DNA of 64,000 nucleotides from Devosia ginsengisoli. Its GTDB lineage: Bacteria; Pseudomonadota; Alphaproteobacteria; Rhizobiales; Devosiaceae. The position numbers and the translations under genes are program-made. Positions within the stretch are counted from its first letter, which is position 1, and each line of letters starts with the position of its first letter. Where the stretch lies: assembly GCF_024707105.1 (NCBI RefSeq), contig NZ_JANQAJ010000006.1, forward strand, positions 1-64,000, written 5' to 3'. The notes under the pieces are model-generated. The model did no database searches and was not told the origin of the DNA. It saw only the letters and a list, made by a program, of their open reading frames with translations. Below, in pieces: positions 17,129 through 24,807 of this stretch.

Positions 17129-17278
17129 CTCCCCCTTGTGGGGAGGGAAGCGAGGATAGGACTTAGCGTTTGCTAAGTCCGTTGAATCGAGCAGGGTGGG
17201 GGTGTCGAACGCGCCCCGAACTCGGCGGGTGCGGACCGCTCGACACCCCCACCCTTGATCCCTCCCCACAAGGGGGAG
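17129..17278. repeat. 150-bp nested palindromic intergenic element
   Basis: The 20-bp ends (17129-17148 and 17259-17278) are exact inverted copies, CTCCCCCTTGTGGGGAGGGA and its complement. Inside lies a second perfect 16-bp inverted pair (AGGGTGGGGGTGTCGA, 17193-17208 and 17240-17255) and a small ACTTAGC/GCTAAGT hairpin (17161-17178). This compound cruciform occupies most of the 263-base gap between the aldo/keto reductase and ABC exporter genes. It looks like a MITE- or REP-like element without coding capacity. Confidence 0.8.
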
Positions 17279-17368
17279 GGAGACGACTGAGACGCTGGCG
17301 GCAATTGTTACGACACCTTAACGTGGAGAACTATTCCCCCTCCCCCGCCGCCCGGTTATCATTGCCGC

Positions 17369-19246
17369 ATGACCGACCTTCCCGGGCGGCGTCCGCCGCC
17401 CACGCCTGACAAGGCTCCCACCTTCCGCGAGCGTATCGAGAACCTCCGCCATCTCGGTCGGCTGGTCGCGCAGATCTGGCGCACCAGCCGACCGCTGACC
17501 GCCGCGAGCATGGGGCTGCGACTCATCGCTTCGCTGCAGCCCATCGCCATGCTCTATGTGGGCAAGCTCATCATCGACGAGGTGGTTCGCCTCACCGCCA
17601 TAGCCGCACCCGGCCCCGGCTTTGCCGACTGGTGGAGCAGCGGCGCGCTCAATCTCATCGTGATCCTGCTCGCCATCGAACTGGCGCTGGTGGTCGCTTC
17701 GGACCTGCTGGCGCGGGCCACGGGCCTCGTCGATTCGGTGCTGTCGGAACTCCATTCCAATACGGTCAGCGTCGAGCTGATGGCGCATGCCGCCCGGCTC
17801 GACCTCATGCATTTCGAATCCGCCGAATATCAGGACCGGCTGGAGCGGGCGCGCCGCCAGGCCGCCGGCCGCAATGCGCTGCTCAGCCAGATGTTCGGCC
17901 AGGCGCAGGACATGGTCACGGTCGTGACGCTCGGCGCCGGCCTTTTCGTCTATGCGCCCTGGCTGATCCTGTTGCTCCCGCTCTCCTTCGTCCCCGCCAT
18001 CTGGGGCGAGACGCGGTTCAATACGCTGGCCTATTTCATGAGCCGCTGGCGCACGCCCGAGCGGCGCGAGCTCGAATATATCCGCTATATCGGGGCCAGC
18101 GCCGAAACGGCCAAGGAACTCAAGCTGTTCGGGCTGGGCGACTTCCTCATCACCCGCTTCCGGCAGCTCGCTCACACCATCTATCTCGAAAACCGCAAGC
18201 TCTCGACGCAGCGCGCCATCTGGGGCGCCCTGTTCTCCTCGATTTCGACCCTGACCTATTACGGCGCCTATGGCTTCATCGTCTGGCGCACGGTGACGGG
18301 CGATTTCACCATCGGCGACCTCGCCTTCCTGTCAGGCTCGTTCCTGCGGCTCAACGGCCTGTTCCAGAAGATCTTGCTCGGCTTCACCCAGATTGCCGGC
18401 CAGTCGATGTATCTCGACGACCTGTTCAGCTTCTTCGAGATCGAGCCGACCATCCTCTCCCCTGCCAACCCGAAGCCCTTTCCCCAGCCGATCCGCCAGG
18501 GCATCACCTTCGAGGATGTGGGCTTCCGCTATCCCGATACTGAAGGCTGGGCCATCCGCCACCTGAGTTTCACCCTCCATGCCGGCGAGACGCTGGCGCT
18601 GGTGGGCGAGAACGGCGCCGGCAAGACCACGATCGTCAAGCTCCTGACCCGGCTCTACGATCCGGATGAAGGCCGCATCACCATTGACGGTATCGACCTC
18701 AAGGATCTCTCGGTCGCCGATATCCATGCCCATATCGGGGTGATCTTCCAGGACTTCATCCGCTACAGCCTCACCGCCCGCGAGAATATCGGGGTAGGCC
18801 GCATCGAAGACCAGAACGACATGGCGCGGATCGAGAATGCCGCCGAGTTGAGCCTTGCCGATGCAGTGATCGAAAAGCTGCCCCAAGGCTACGACCAGCA
18901 GCTCGGGCGTCTGTTCAAGAAAGGGCGCGACCTCTCCGGCGGCGAATGGCAGAAAGTCGCCATTGCCCGCGCCTATATGCGCGACGCCGACCTCATCATC
19001 CTCGACGAACCCACCGCCGCGCTCGATGCCAAGGCGGAAGCAGAGGTGTTCTCCCGCTTCAAGAGCCTGGCTGCGGGCAAGACCGCGGTCATCATCTCGC
19101 ACCGGTTCTCGACCGTGCGCATGGCGGATCGGATCCTGGTGCTGGAAAATGGCGCGATCCTGGAATCAGGGTCGCATGCCGAGCTGCTCGCCCTGCGCGG
19201 GCGCTATGCGGAACTGTTCGAGTTGCAGGCGGCGGGGTATCGGTGA
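17369..19246 (+). CDS. ABC exporter, fused membrane and ATPase domains
   Basis: A 625-residue half-transporter. The membrane domain (about 40-345) has six hydrophobic segments, and the ATPase domain follows, with Walker A GENGAGKTT near 413-421, the Q-loop in IFQDFIRYS, signature LSGGEWQK near 521, Walker B LIILDEP and the SHRFS switch histidine near 577. It should work as a homodimer exporting a lipid, peptide or drug. The signature LSGGEWQ and the PLTAASMGLRL start resemble the MsbA/peptide-exporter-like groups common in actinobacteria and rhizobia. The substrate is unknown. It stands alone between two inverted-repeat elements. Confidence 0.93.
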   Translation: MTDLPGRRPPPTPDKAPTFRERIENLRHLGRLVAQIWRTSRPLTAASMGLRLIASLQPIAMLYVGKLIIDEVVRLTAIAAPGPGFADWWSSGALNLIVILLAIELALVVASDLLARATGLVDSVLSELHSNTVSVELMAHAARLDLMHFESAEYQDRLERARRQAAGRNALLSQMFGQAQDMVTVVTLGAGLFVYAPWLILLLPLSFVPAIWGETRFNTLAYFMSRWRTPERRELEYIRYIGASAETAKELKLFGLGDFLITRFRQLAHTIYLENRKLSTQRAIWGALFSSISTLTYYGAYGFIVWRTVTGDFTIGDLAFLSGSFLRLNGLFQKILLGFTQIAGQSMYLDDLFSFFEIEPTILSPANPKPFPQPIRQGITFEDVGFRYPDTEGWAIRHLSFTLHAGETLALVGENGAGKTTIVKLLTRLYDPDEGRITIDGIDLKDLSVADIHAHIGVIFQDFIRYSLTARENIGVGRIEDQNDMARIENAAELSLADAVIEKLPQGYDQQLGRLFKKGRDLSGGEWQKVAIARAYMRDADLIILDEPTAALDAKAEAEVFSRFKSLAAGKTAVIISHRFSTVRMADRILVLENGAILESGSHAELLALRGRYAELFELQAAGYR

Positions 19247-19254
19247 GATCGGAG

Positions 19255-19368
19255 TACCCCTCCCAACCTCCCCCTGATAGGGGGAGGAGCCGCGCAGTGG
19301 TTGAGGCAAGATAGTGTCTCATTTCCGATCTGTTCCTCCCCCTATCAGGGGGAGGTTAGGAGGGGGTA
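19255..19368. repeat. 114-bp inverted repeat overlapping the end of the next gene
   Basis: The left arm (19255-19288) and right arm (19334-19368) are near-perfect inverted copies of about 34 bases built around CCTCCCCCTGATAGGGGGAGG, itself a palindrome; one mismatch and one extra base separate them. The spacer is 45 bases. The right arm includes the last codons and the stop of the leftward AcuI-like gene. Confidence 0.8.
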
Positions 19369-20369
19369 TCCCACAAAGACTCACCCACCTTGACCAGCAT
19401 CCGCCCCTTGACCTCGCCCGCGAGAATCTCCCGCGCCGCTTCCGGCAATTCCTCCAGCCCCACCTCGCGCACCAGCCCGGCATAGGCGCCTAGATCGAAC
19501 GTCCCGGCAATCCGCGCCCACGCCGCTACACGCGTGCTGTACGGCTGCATCACGCTGTCGATGCCGAACAAACTTATCCCCCGCAGGATGAACGGCAATA
19601 CATTGGTCGAGAGCTCGATACCCCCGGCATTGCCGATACTGGCAACAGAACCGCCATATTTGACCTGCTTGAGAACCTTGCCCAGCACCTTGCCGCCGAC
19701 ATTGTCGATCACCGCCGCCCAGCGCGCCGATTCAAGCACCTTGTCGGGCTGGGCCAGGAACTCGTTGCGGTCGACCACACTGGCCGCGCCCAAGGCCTTG
19801 AGCGCCTCGGCATGCTGAGGGCGTCCCGACAAAGCCGCGACCTGATAGCCCAGCCGCGCCAGCATGGAGATCGCAATCGTGCCGACGCCACCGGCTGCGC
19901 CCGTTACCAGCACTTCACCCGCTTCCGGGGTCAGGCCCGCCGCTTCCAGCCGGTCGATGGCCAGCATGGCGGTCAGGCCTGCCGTGCCGACAATCATGGC
20001 ATCGCGTGTCGTCAGGCCCTGCGGCAGCGGCACCAGCCAGTCGGCATTGACGCGGGCACGCTCGGCATAACCGCCCCAATGCGTCTCACCCACGCGCCAG
20101 CCGGTCAGCACCACCTGGTCGCCGACCTTGTAGCGCGCATCGCTGCTGTCGCGCACCGTGCCGGCAAAGTCGATGCCGCCGACATGCGGATAGGTCCGCA
20201 CCAGCCCGCCCCCGCCGGTGAGGCAGAGGCCATCCTTGTAATTGAGTCCCGCCCAGTCGATATCGACCGTCACATTGCCCTCGGGCAGGCGCGCATCGTC
20301 CAGCATCTGCACCGACGACGTCACCTTGCCCTCGGCATCCTTGTCGGTCAGCAATGCGCGGAAACCCAT
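19356..20369 (-). CDS. Acrylyl-CoA reductase-like MDR oxidoreductase (AcuI/YhdH family)
   Basis: A 337-residue zinc-free medium-chain dehydrogenase. The N-terminal GFRALLTDKD, the DIDWAGLNYKDGLCLTG substrate-domain segment and GIDFAGTVRDS match the YhdH/AcuI group, and the NADPH-binding VTGAAGGVG follows in the Rossmann part. AcuI reduces acryloyl-CoA to propionyl-CoA with NADPH. ATG 20369 was chosen as the family-typical start. The final residues (DTPS) and stop codon are written by the right arm of the inverted repeat at 19255-19368, so the C-terminus may have been changed by that element. It is divergent from the arsR gene. Confidence 0.93.
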   Translation of the reverse strand: MGFRALLTDKDAEGKVTSSVQMLDDARLPEGNVTVDIDWAGLNYKDGLCLTGGGGLVRTYPHVGGIDFAGTVRDSSDARYKVGDQVVLTGWRVGETHWGGYAERARVNADWLVPLPQGLTTRDAMIVGTAGLTAMLAIDRLEAAGLTPEAGEVLVTGAAGGVGTIAISMLARLGYQVAALSGRPQHAEALKALGAASVVDRNEFLAQPDKVLESARWAAVIDNVGGKVLGKVLKQVKYGGSVASIGNAGGIELSTNVLPFILRGISLFGIDSVMQPYSTRVAAWARIAGTFDLGAYAGLVREVGLEELPEAAREILAGEVKGRMLVKVGESLWDTPS

Positions 20370-20489
20370 GATCGACTCCTCATCGTCTTTGCGCCAGCTT
20401 GGCACGACGAGGCGAATGGAGCCACCCTCTGGCGCCCCACGCCGAAGCGCCTTACCTCTTGGTGCAGCAAGCCCTATCGAGTCATCGCC

Positions 20490-20804
20490 TTGAGCACACC
20501 CAGCGACGCCCAGATATCAGTGATTGCCGAAACCTATCGCCTGCTGGGCGATCCGACGCGGCTGCGCGTGCTGCTGGCCTGTCTCTCCGAACCCATCGCG
20601 GTTGGCGATATCGCCAGGGCCGTCAACGCTTCGCCCTCACTGGTCAGCCACCATCTGCGGCTGTTGCGGGCGGCGCGGCTGGTGCGGGGAACGCGGCGCA
20701 ACAAGCAGGTGTTTTACGAGACAGCCGACGAGCATATCGCCCATATGCTGGCCGACATGATCGAGCATGCGATGGAAGACCATAGCGAGGACAGCGACAC
20801 CTGA
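20490..20804 (+). CDS. ArsR/SmtB-family zinc-type metal sensor
   Basis: A winged-helix repressor of 104 residues if TTG 20490 is the start; no ATG exists nearby and a GTG lies about ten codons downstream. The recognition helix is NASPSLVSHHLRLLRAARLV (about 46-65). The alpha-5 metal site is complete: D80, H82, H93 and E96 follow the D-x-H-x10-H-x2-E spacing of the zinc sensor SmtB. The protein should leave DNA when Zn(II) or Co(II) binds. It lies 81 bases upstream of a CDF exporter gene with a matching operator in the gap, so the pair forms a metal-efflux switch. Confidence 0.9.
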   Translation: MSTPSDAQISVIAETYRLLGDPTRLRVLLACLSEPIAVGDIARAVNASPSLVSHHLRLLRAARLVRGTRRNKQVFYETADEHIAHMLADMIEHAMEDHSEDSDT

Positions 20805-20840
20805 TCGCAGGTATGTCATCGCTTTTTGCCTTGATCTGCA

Positions 20841-20862
20841 CATATGAACATGTATTCATATG
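20841..20862 (+). promoter_or_regulatory. ArsR/SmtB-type operator before the CDF exporter gene
   Basis: A perfect 8-bp inverted repeat, CATATGAA and TTCATATG with a 6-base centre, matches the TGAA-N6-TTCA core of SmtB/CzrA/ArsR-family operators. It lies 24 bases upstream of the CDF start codon, between sensor and exporter, where it would cover the promoter or transcript start. Confidence 0.88.
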
Positions 20863-20885
20863 ATAGAATTTCGAGGAGCAGGACG

Positions 20886-21938
20886 ATGGCCGTTGGCAGC
20901 AAGGAACAAGGTCCCATGGCCCATGGGCACGACCATGCCGGCCATGAGCATGCCGATCCCGATCATGCGGAGCATGAGCATCACAACGGTCATGACCATG
21001 CCGGGCACGATCATTCGGGCCACGACCATGCAGGCCACAGCCACGCGCCAACGGTGAGTGCCGGCAATGAGCGTGTCGTGCTGATCGGCTTCCTGCTGAC
21101 GGCCAGCTTCATGCTGGCGGAAGTCGTGGCCGGCCTGCTCTCCGGGTCGCTGGCACTGATTGCCGATGCCGGACATATGCTGACCGATGCGGCCGCTTTG
21201 CTGCTGGCCTGGGCCGCCTTTCGCTTCGGTCGTCGCGCTTCGGACGGCAAGCGCACCTTCGGCTACATGCGGCTCGAAGTGGTGGCCGGTCTCATCAATG
21301 CCGTCACGCTTTTCGCGCTGGTCGCCTGGATCATCTACGAGGCCATCCAGCGCTTCATGACACCGCATGAAGTGCTGGCCGGACCCATGTTCGTCGTGGC
21401 CGTGCTGGGCCTCGTGGTTAATGTCACCGTCTTCCTCGTGCTGTCGCGCGGCGACAAGGAACACGTCAATATCAGGGGCGCCATGGTCCATGTGCTGGGC
21501 GACCTGCTCGGCTCGGTCGCGGCCATCGTGGCAGCCATCACCATCTGGTTCACCGGCTGGATGCCGATCGATCCGATCCTGTCGGTGTTTGTCAGCTTGC
21601 TGGTCCTGCGCAGCGCCTGGAAGCTGTTCCGCGGCTCGCTGCATATCCTAATGGAGGGCACACCGGGCAATGTGGTGGTCGAGGATTTGAGCAAGGCCCT
21701 GGTGGCCAAAGTGCCCGGGCTTGCCGCTGTCCGCCATGTCCATGTCTGGTCGATCACCTCGGGCAAGCCGGTGGCGACACTGGAGATCGTTCTGACGCCT
21801 GGCGCCGTTGCCGGCGCGGTGACACAGGCGGTCAAGGAGGCGCTAAGCGCCGACTACGGCATCACCCACTCGACCATCGAGATCGTCTGGGACGAAAACG
21901 CCCCTGCCTGCGCCCTGGCGCCGGACGACGTGCCCTAG
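20886..21938 (+). CDS. Cation diffusion facilitator metal exporter (CzcD/DmeF-like)
   Basis: A 350-residue CDF protein. The N-terminus (about 12-55) is a His/Asp-rich metal-buffering tail with repeated HDHAGH units, followed by six membrane segments with the metal-site motifs ADAGHMLTDA (segment 2) and HVLGDLLGS (segment 5), and a C-terminal ferredoxin-like cytoplasmic domain (HVHVWSITSGKPVATLEI). It should export Zn(II), Co(II) or related ions by proton antiport. ATG 20886 with a GAGGAG site was chosen; the earlier ATG at 20844 lies inside the operator. The SmtB-like neighbour suggests zinc or cobalt as inducer. Confidence 0.94.
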   Translation: MAVGSKEQGPMAHGHDHAGHEHADPDHAEHEHHNGHDHAGHDHSGHDHAGHSHAPTVSAGNERVVLIGFLLTASFMLAEVVAGLLSGSLALIADAGHMLTDAAALLLAWAAFRFGRRASDGKRTFGYMRLEVVAGLINAVTLFALVAWIIYEAIQRFMTPHEVLAGPMFVVAVLGLVVNVTVFLVLSRGDKEHVNIRGAMVHVLGDLLGSVAAIVAAITIWFTGWMPIDPILSVFVSLLVLRSAWKLFRGSLHILMEGTPGNVVVEDLSKALVAKVPGLAAVRHVHVWSITSGKPVATLEIVLTPGAVAGAVTQAVKEALSADYGITHSTIEIVWDENAPACALAPDDVP

Positions 21939-21940
21939 TC

Positions 21941-22669
21941 CTAGCGGTGAATCGGCTCCTTGCGATGCCAATTGTCGAGCTTGCGCGCACCCGAATGCGG
22001 TCGCATGGCCCATTCGATGCCATTGCCGATCACATGCTGCACCATGGGATGGTGATAGATCGGGAAGGTCTCGTGGCCAGGCGAGAAATAGAAGATACGC
22101 CCCAGCCCGCGATAGAAGGTGAGGCCCGAGCGGAACACTTCACCGCCCTTGTACCAACTCATGAAGATAATTTCGTCGGCGGCCGGAATGTCGAAAGGCT
22201 CGCCATACATTTCCGATTGCGGGATTTCGAAGAAGGACGGCACGCCTTCGGCAATCGGATGGTTCGGGTTGGTCACCCAGACACGCTCCAGATCGCCCTC
22301 GGGCAGTTCGCGCCAAGCCAGATTGCAATTGGTACCCATCATGCGACGGAACATCTTGGAATGATGCCCCGAATGCAGCACGACCAGTCCCATGCCGGCC
22401 AATATACGCTGCTGCACCCGGTCAATATACTCGTCCTTGACCTCGTCATGAGCCACATGGCCCCACCAGGTCAGCACGTCAGTACGATCCAGCAGTTCCT
22501 GTGTCAGGCCCTGCTCGGGATCGTCGATAGAGCGGCGCTCGATGGCAAAGTCGCGATCCCCAAGGCCGGCAGCAATCGCGCCATCCATGCCATCAGGATA
22601 GATTTTCGCCACCGGCGCATCGCGCTTTTCGTGGCGGCCTTCATTCCAGACGGTCACGCGGATGGTCAC
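21941..22669 (-). CDS. ThuA (trehalose utilization) domain protein
   Basis: A 242-residue protein of the ThuA family, a glutamine-amidotransferase-like fold. Visible hallmarks are VTVWNEGRHEK at the N-terminus, DVLTWWGHVAHDEV, the GMGLVVLHSGHHSK segment and FYFSPGHETFPIYHHP near the C-terminus. Rhizobial ThuA is required for trehalose catabolism and works with a Gfo/Idh-type dehydrogenase, ThuB; biochemically it probably acts on oxidised sugars. No ATG is suitable; GTG 22669 has a GGGAGAGAG site and fits the family start. It is divergent from a Gfo/Idh/MocA gene with a LacI-type operator in the shared 96-base gap. Confidence 0.9.
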   Translation of the reverse strand: MTIRVTVWNEGRHEKRDAPVAKIYPDGMDGAIAAGLGDRDFAIERRSIDDPEQGLTQELLDRTDVLTWWGHVAHDEVKDEYIDRVQQRILAGMGLVVLHSGHHSKMFRRMMGTNCNLAWRELPEGDLERVWVTNPNHPIAEGVPSFFEIPQSEMYGEPFDIPAADEIIFMSWYKGGEVFRSGLTFYRGLGRIFYFSPGHETFPIYHHPMVQHVIGNGIEWAMRPHSGARKLDNWHRKEPIHR

Positions 22670-22716
22670 GTCTCTCTCCCTCGGTTCGGCGCCATTTGGC
22701 GACCTTGACGGGCAAG

Positions 22717-22734
22717 AATGTACACGTCTACATT
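22717..22734. promoter_or_regulatory. LacI-family operator between the ThuA and dehydrogenase genes
   Basis: AATGTACACGTCTACATT is an 18-bp palindrome with a central CG and 16 of 18 symmetric positions, the typical LacI/GalR operator design. A TTGACG -35 box (22705-22710) followed after 18 bases by TACATT puts the operator over the -10 region of the rightward promoter. The LacI-type gene at 23793 is the obvious regulator. Confidence 0.8.
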
Positions 22735-22765
22735 TTGCAGGCAAGCGGGTTCGCGGGAGGAAATC

Positions 22766-23776
22766 ATGGTGTTGCGCCTGGGTGTGATCGGGGCCGGCCT
22801 CAAGGCGGCCGATTATGCGCGTGGCTGGGCGGCGATGGACGATGTGAAGATAGTCGCCACGGCCGAAGTCAGCGAAGTGTCGCGCAAGCGCTTTGCCGAT
22901 ACCTGCGAAGCCGCCGGCGCACCTCGCCCAGTCGAATATGGCGATGCCGAGAGCATGCTCGCCAGCCTCAAGGGCCAGATGGATGCCGTCTATGTTTCGA
23001 CCCCGCATGTCTTCCACGGCGCCAACGCCCTGGCGGTCATCGAAGCGGGCTATGACCTGCTGCTGGAAAAGCCCATGGTCACCACGGTCGAGGAAGCCCT
23101 GGCTCTTATCGAAGCGGAAAAGCGCACAGGGCGGACGATCGTCGTCGCCTTCCAGGGCGGGCTCTCTCCCCTTGTCCACGACACACGCGACCGGGCAAGA
23201 CGCGGTGATTTCGGCGAGTTGGTCAGCGTCAATGCCGCCATATGGGAAGGCTGGAAGAACAATTATGCCGGCCAGTGGAAACAGAACCCGGCCATTTCAG
23301 GCGGCGGCTTCATGTTCGATACCGGGGCCCATATGATGAACACGGTCTGCGTGCTGGCCGATGCCGAATTTGCCCGGCTGTCGGCCTATGCCAACAATCG
23401 CGGCATTGCCGTGGACCTGGCGACCGCCGTCGCCGCCCGCCTCACCAATGGCGCGCTGGTCACCTTCAATGCCGCCGGCGACGGTCCGCCGGGCTGCGCG
23501 TCGGCCATCACCTTTTTCTACACCAACGCCATCGTACGAATCGATGCCTGGGGCAAATGGCGCGAGGTGAGTATTGGCGGCGAGGCCGAGCCGCGCGAAG
23601 AGGGTGAAACGCGCGATACGCCCATGCACACATTCCAGGCGGTGCGCGACGGGCGGCTCGCCAATCCGTCCACCGTCGCCAATGGCCTGCGCTTCGCCCG
23701 GCTCTGGGACGCGATCAAGCTCTCGGCCTCTCGTGATGGCGAAACGGTTGCGCTAGAGGTGACGACGCCCCGATAG
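22766..23776 (+). CDS. Gfo/Idh/MocA family oxidoreductase (ThuB-like position)
   Basis: A 336-residue NAD(P)-dependent sugar dehydrogenase. The N-terminal Rossmann motif is RLGVIGAGLKAADYARG, the EKP motif is LLEKPMVT, and the C-terminal part contains the GGGFMFDTGAHMMNTV segment with the family catalytic histidine region. ATG 22766 follows GGGAGGAAAT. With the divergent ThuA gene it mirrors the rhizobial thuAB arrangement for trehalose or another disaccharide via 3-keto intermediates; that specific role is inference. The LacI gene follows 16 bases downstream, so they are probably one operon. Confidence 0.92.
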   Translation: MVLRLGVIGAGLKAADYARGWAAMDDVKIVATAEVSEVSRKRFADTCEAAGAPRPVEYGDAESMLASLKGQMDAVYVSTPHVFHGANALAVIEAGYDLLLEKPMVTTVEEALALIEAEKRTGRTIVVAFQGGLSPLVHDTRDRARRGDFGELVSVNAAIWEGWKNNYAGQWKQNPAISGGGFMFDTGAHMMNTVCVLADAEFARLSAYANNRGIAVDLATAVAARLTNGALVTFNAAGDGPPGCASAITFFYTNAIVRIDAWGKWREVSIGGEAEPREEGETRDTPMHTFQAVRDGRLANPSTVANGLRFARLWDAIKLSASRDGETVALEVTTPR

Positions 23777-23792
23777 CGGGGCGGAGGACGGG

Positions 23793-24791
23793 ATGCGGCG
23801 CAAGGGCATTACATCGGTTGAACTGGCCAAACTGGCCGGCGTCTCCTCGGCAACCATCTCGCGCGCCTTCGCAGCCGGTTCCAGCATGAAGCCGACGACT
23901 CGCGTCCGTATCCTGGCCCTGGCCGACGAGCATGGCTTCCGCCCCAATGCCATGGCGCGGGTACTCAACAACAACCAGTCGCGGCTGGTGGCTTTGGTGG
24001 TCAACACAGTGGCCAATCCGGCCGAGGCCGAAGGGCTCGATCAGCTTATCCGGCGCCTGCAGGAACAGGAGCGGTTGCCGCTGGTGTTGCGCTGCGCCGA
24101 CCATGAGGATCGCAGCCAGCTCATGCGCATTGCCTCGACCTACCAGGTCGATCATGTCGTGCTCTATTCCGATGCCGTTTCCATAGACGACGCCACGCGC
24201 ATCTTCCATTCAGCCATACCCATCATCGCCTCGTCCGAGCCGCTGGAAGGAAGAAATATCGCAGATGTACGGCTTGATGCCGATGTGGCCACGACCGAGA
24301 TCATCGATCATCTCGTGGCTCAGGGGCGGCGGCATTTCGTCTATCTTTCGGGCCGCGCGTCCAGTCATGTCGACAAGCAGCGCATGGGCTGGTTCGCCGC
24401 CGCGCTGGCGAAACATGACCTGGCCTTCGACCTCGTCGAGCATGGCGATTACTCCTACGAGTCCGGCTACAAGGAAGCCGCCCTGCTGCTGCGCCGTATG
24501 CAGCCCGATGTCATCGTCTGTGCCAATGACCTGATGGCCGTGGGCGTCAAGGATGCCGCTGCCGTGCTGGGCCGCACAGTGCCGGATAACCTAGCCATTG
24601 TGGGGCATGACGGGGTGGCTTTGGCCGGCTGGGACAGCCACTCCATCACCACTATCGCCCCGCCACCCGGCGCGGTAAGTGCAGCTTTGGCCGAAATCAT
24701 CGAGCAGCCGAGTGAGGCGCCGCCAGTGCAGCGCGTCATCACCTGTGTCGTTCGCTGGGGCCGCAGCGCCGGCGAGTTGCCGCGCCGCTGA
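23793..24791 (+). CDS. LacI-family transcriptional regulator
   Basis: A 332-residue regulator. The helix-turn-helix and hinge region covers about 6-60 (SVELAKLAGVSSATISRAF, then FRPNAMARVLNNNQS), followed by a periplasmic-binding-protein-like ligand domain (RLVALVVNTVANP start, GHDGVALAGWDSHSITTI near the end). It should repress the ThuA/dehydrogenase promoters through the palindrome at 22717-22734 until a sugar ligand binds. It is co-directional with, and probably co-transcribed with, the dehydrogenase, giving autoregulation. It converges with the next dehydrogenase gene, 16 bases away. Confidence 0.94.
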   Translation: MRRKGITSVELAKLAGVSSATISRAFAAGSSMKPTTRVRILALADEHGFRPNAMARVLNNNQSRLVALVVNTVANPAEAEGLDQLIRRLQEQERLPLVLRCADHEDRSQLMRIASTYQVDHVVLYSDAVSIDDATRIFHSAIPIIASSEPLEGRNIADVRLDADVATTEIIDHLVAQGRRHFVYLSGRASSHVDKQRMGWFAAALAKHDLAFDLVEHGDYSYESGYKEAALLLRRMQPDVIVCANDLMAVGVKDAAAVLGRTVPDNLAIVGHDGVALAGWDSHSITTIAPPPGAVSAALAEIIEQPSEAPPVQRVITCVVRWGRSAGELPRR

Positions 24792-24807
24792 GCCAAGAAA
24801 ATCCTAC

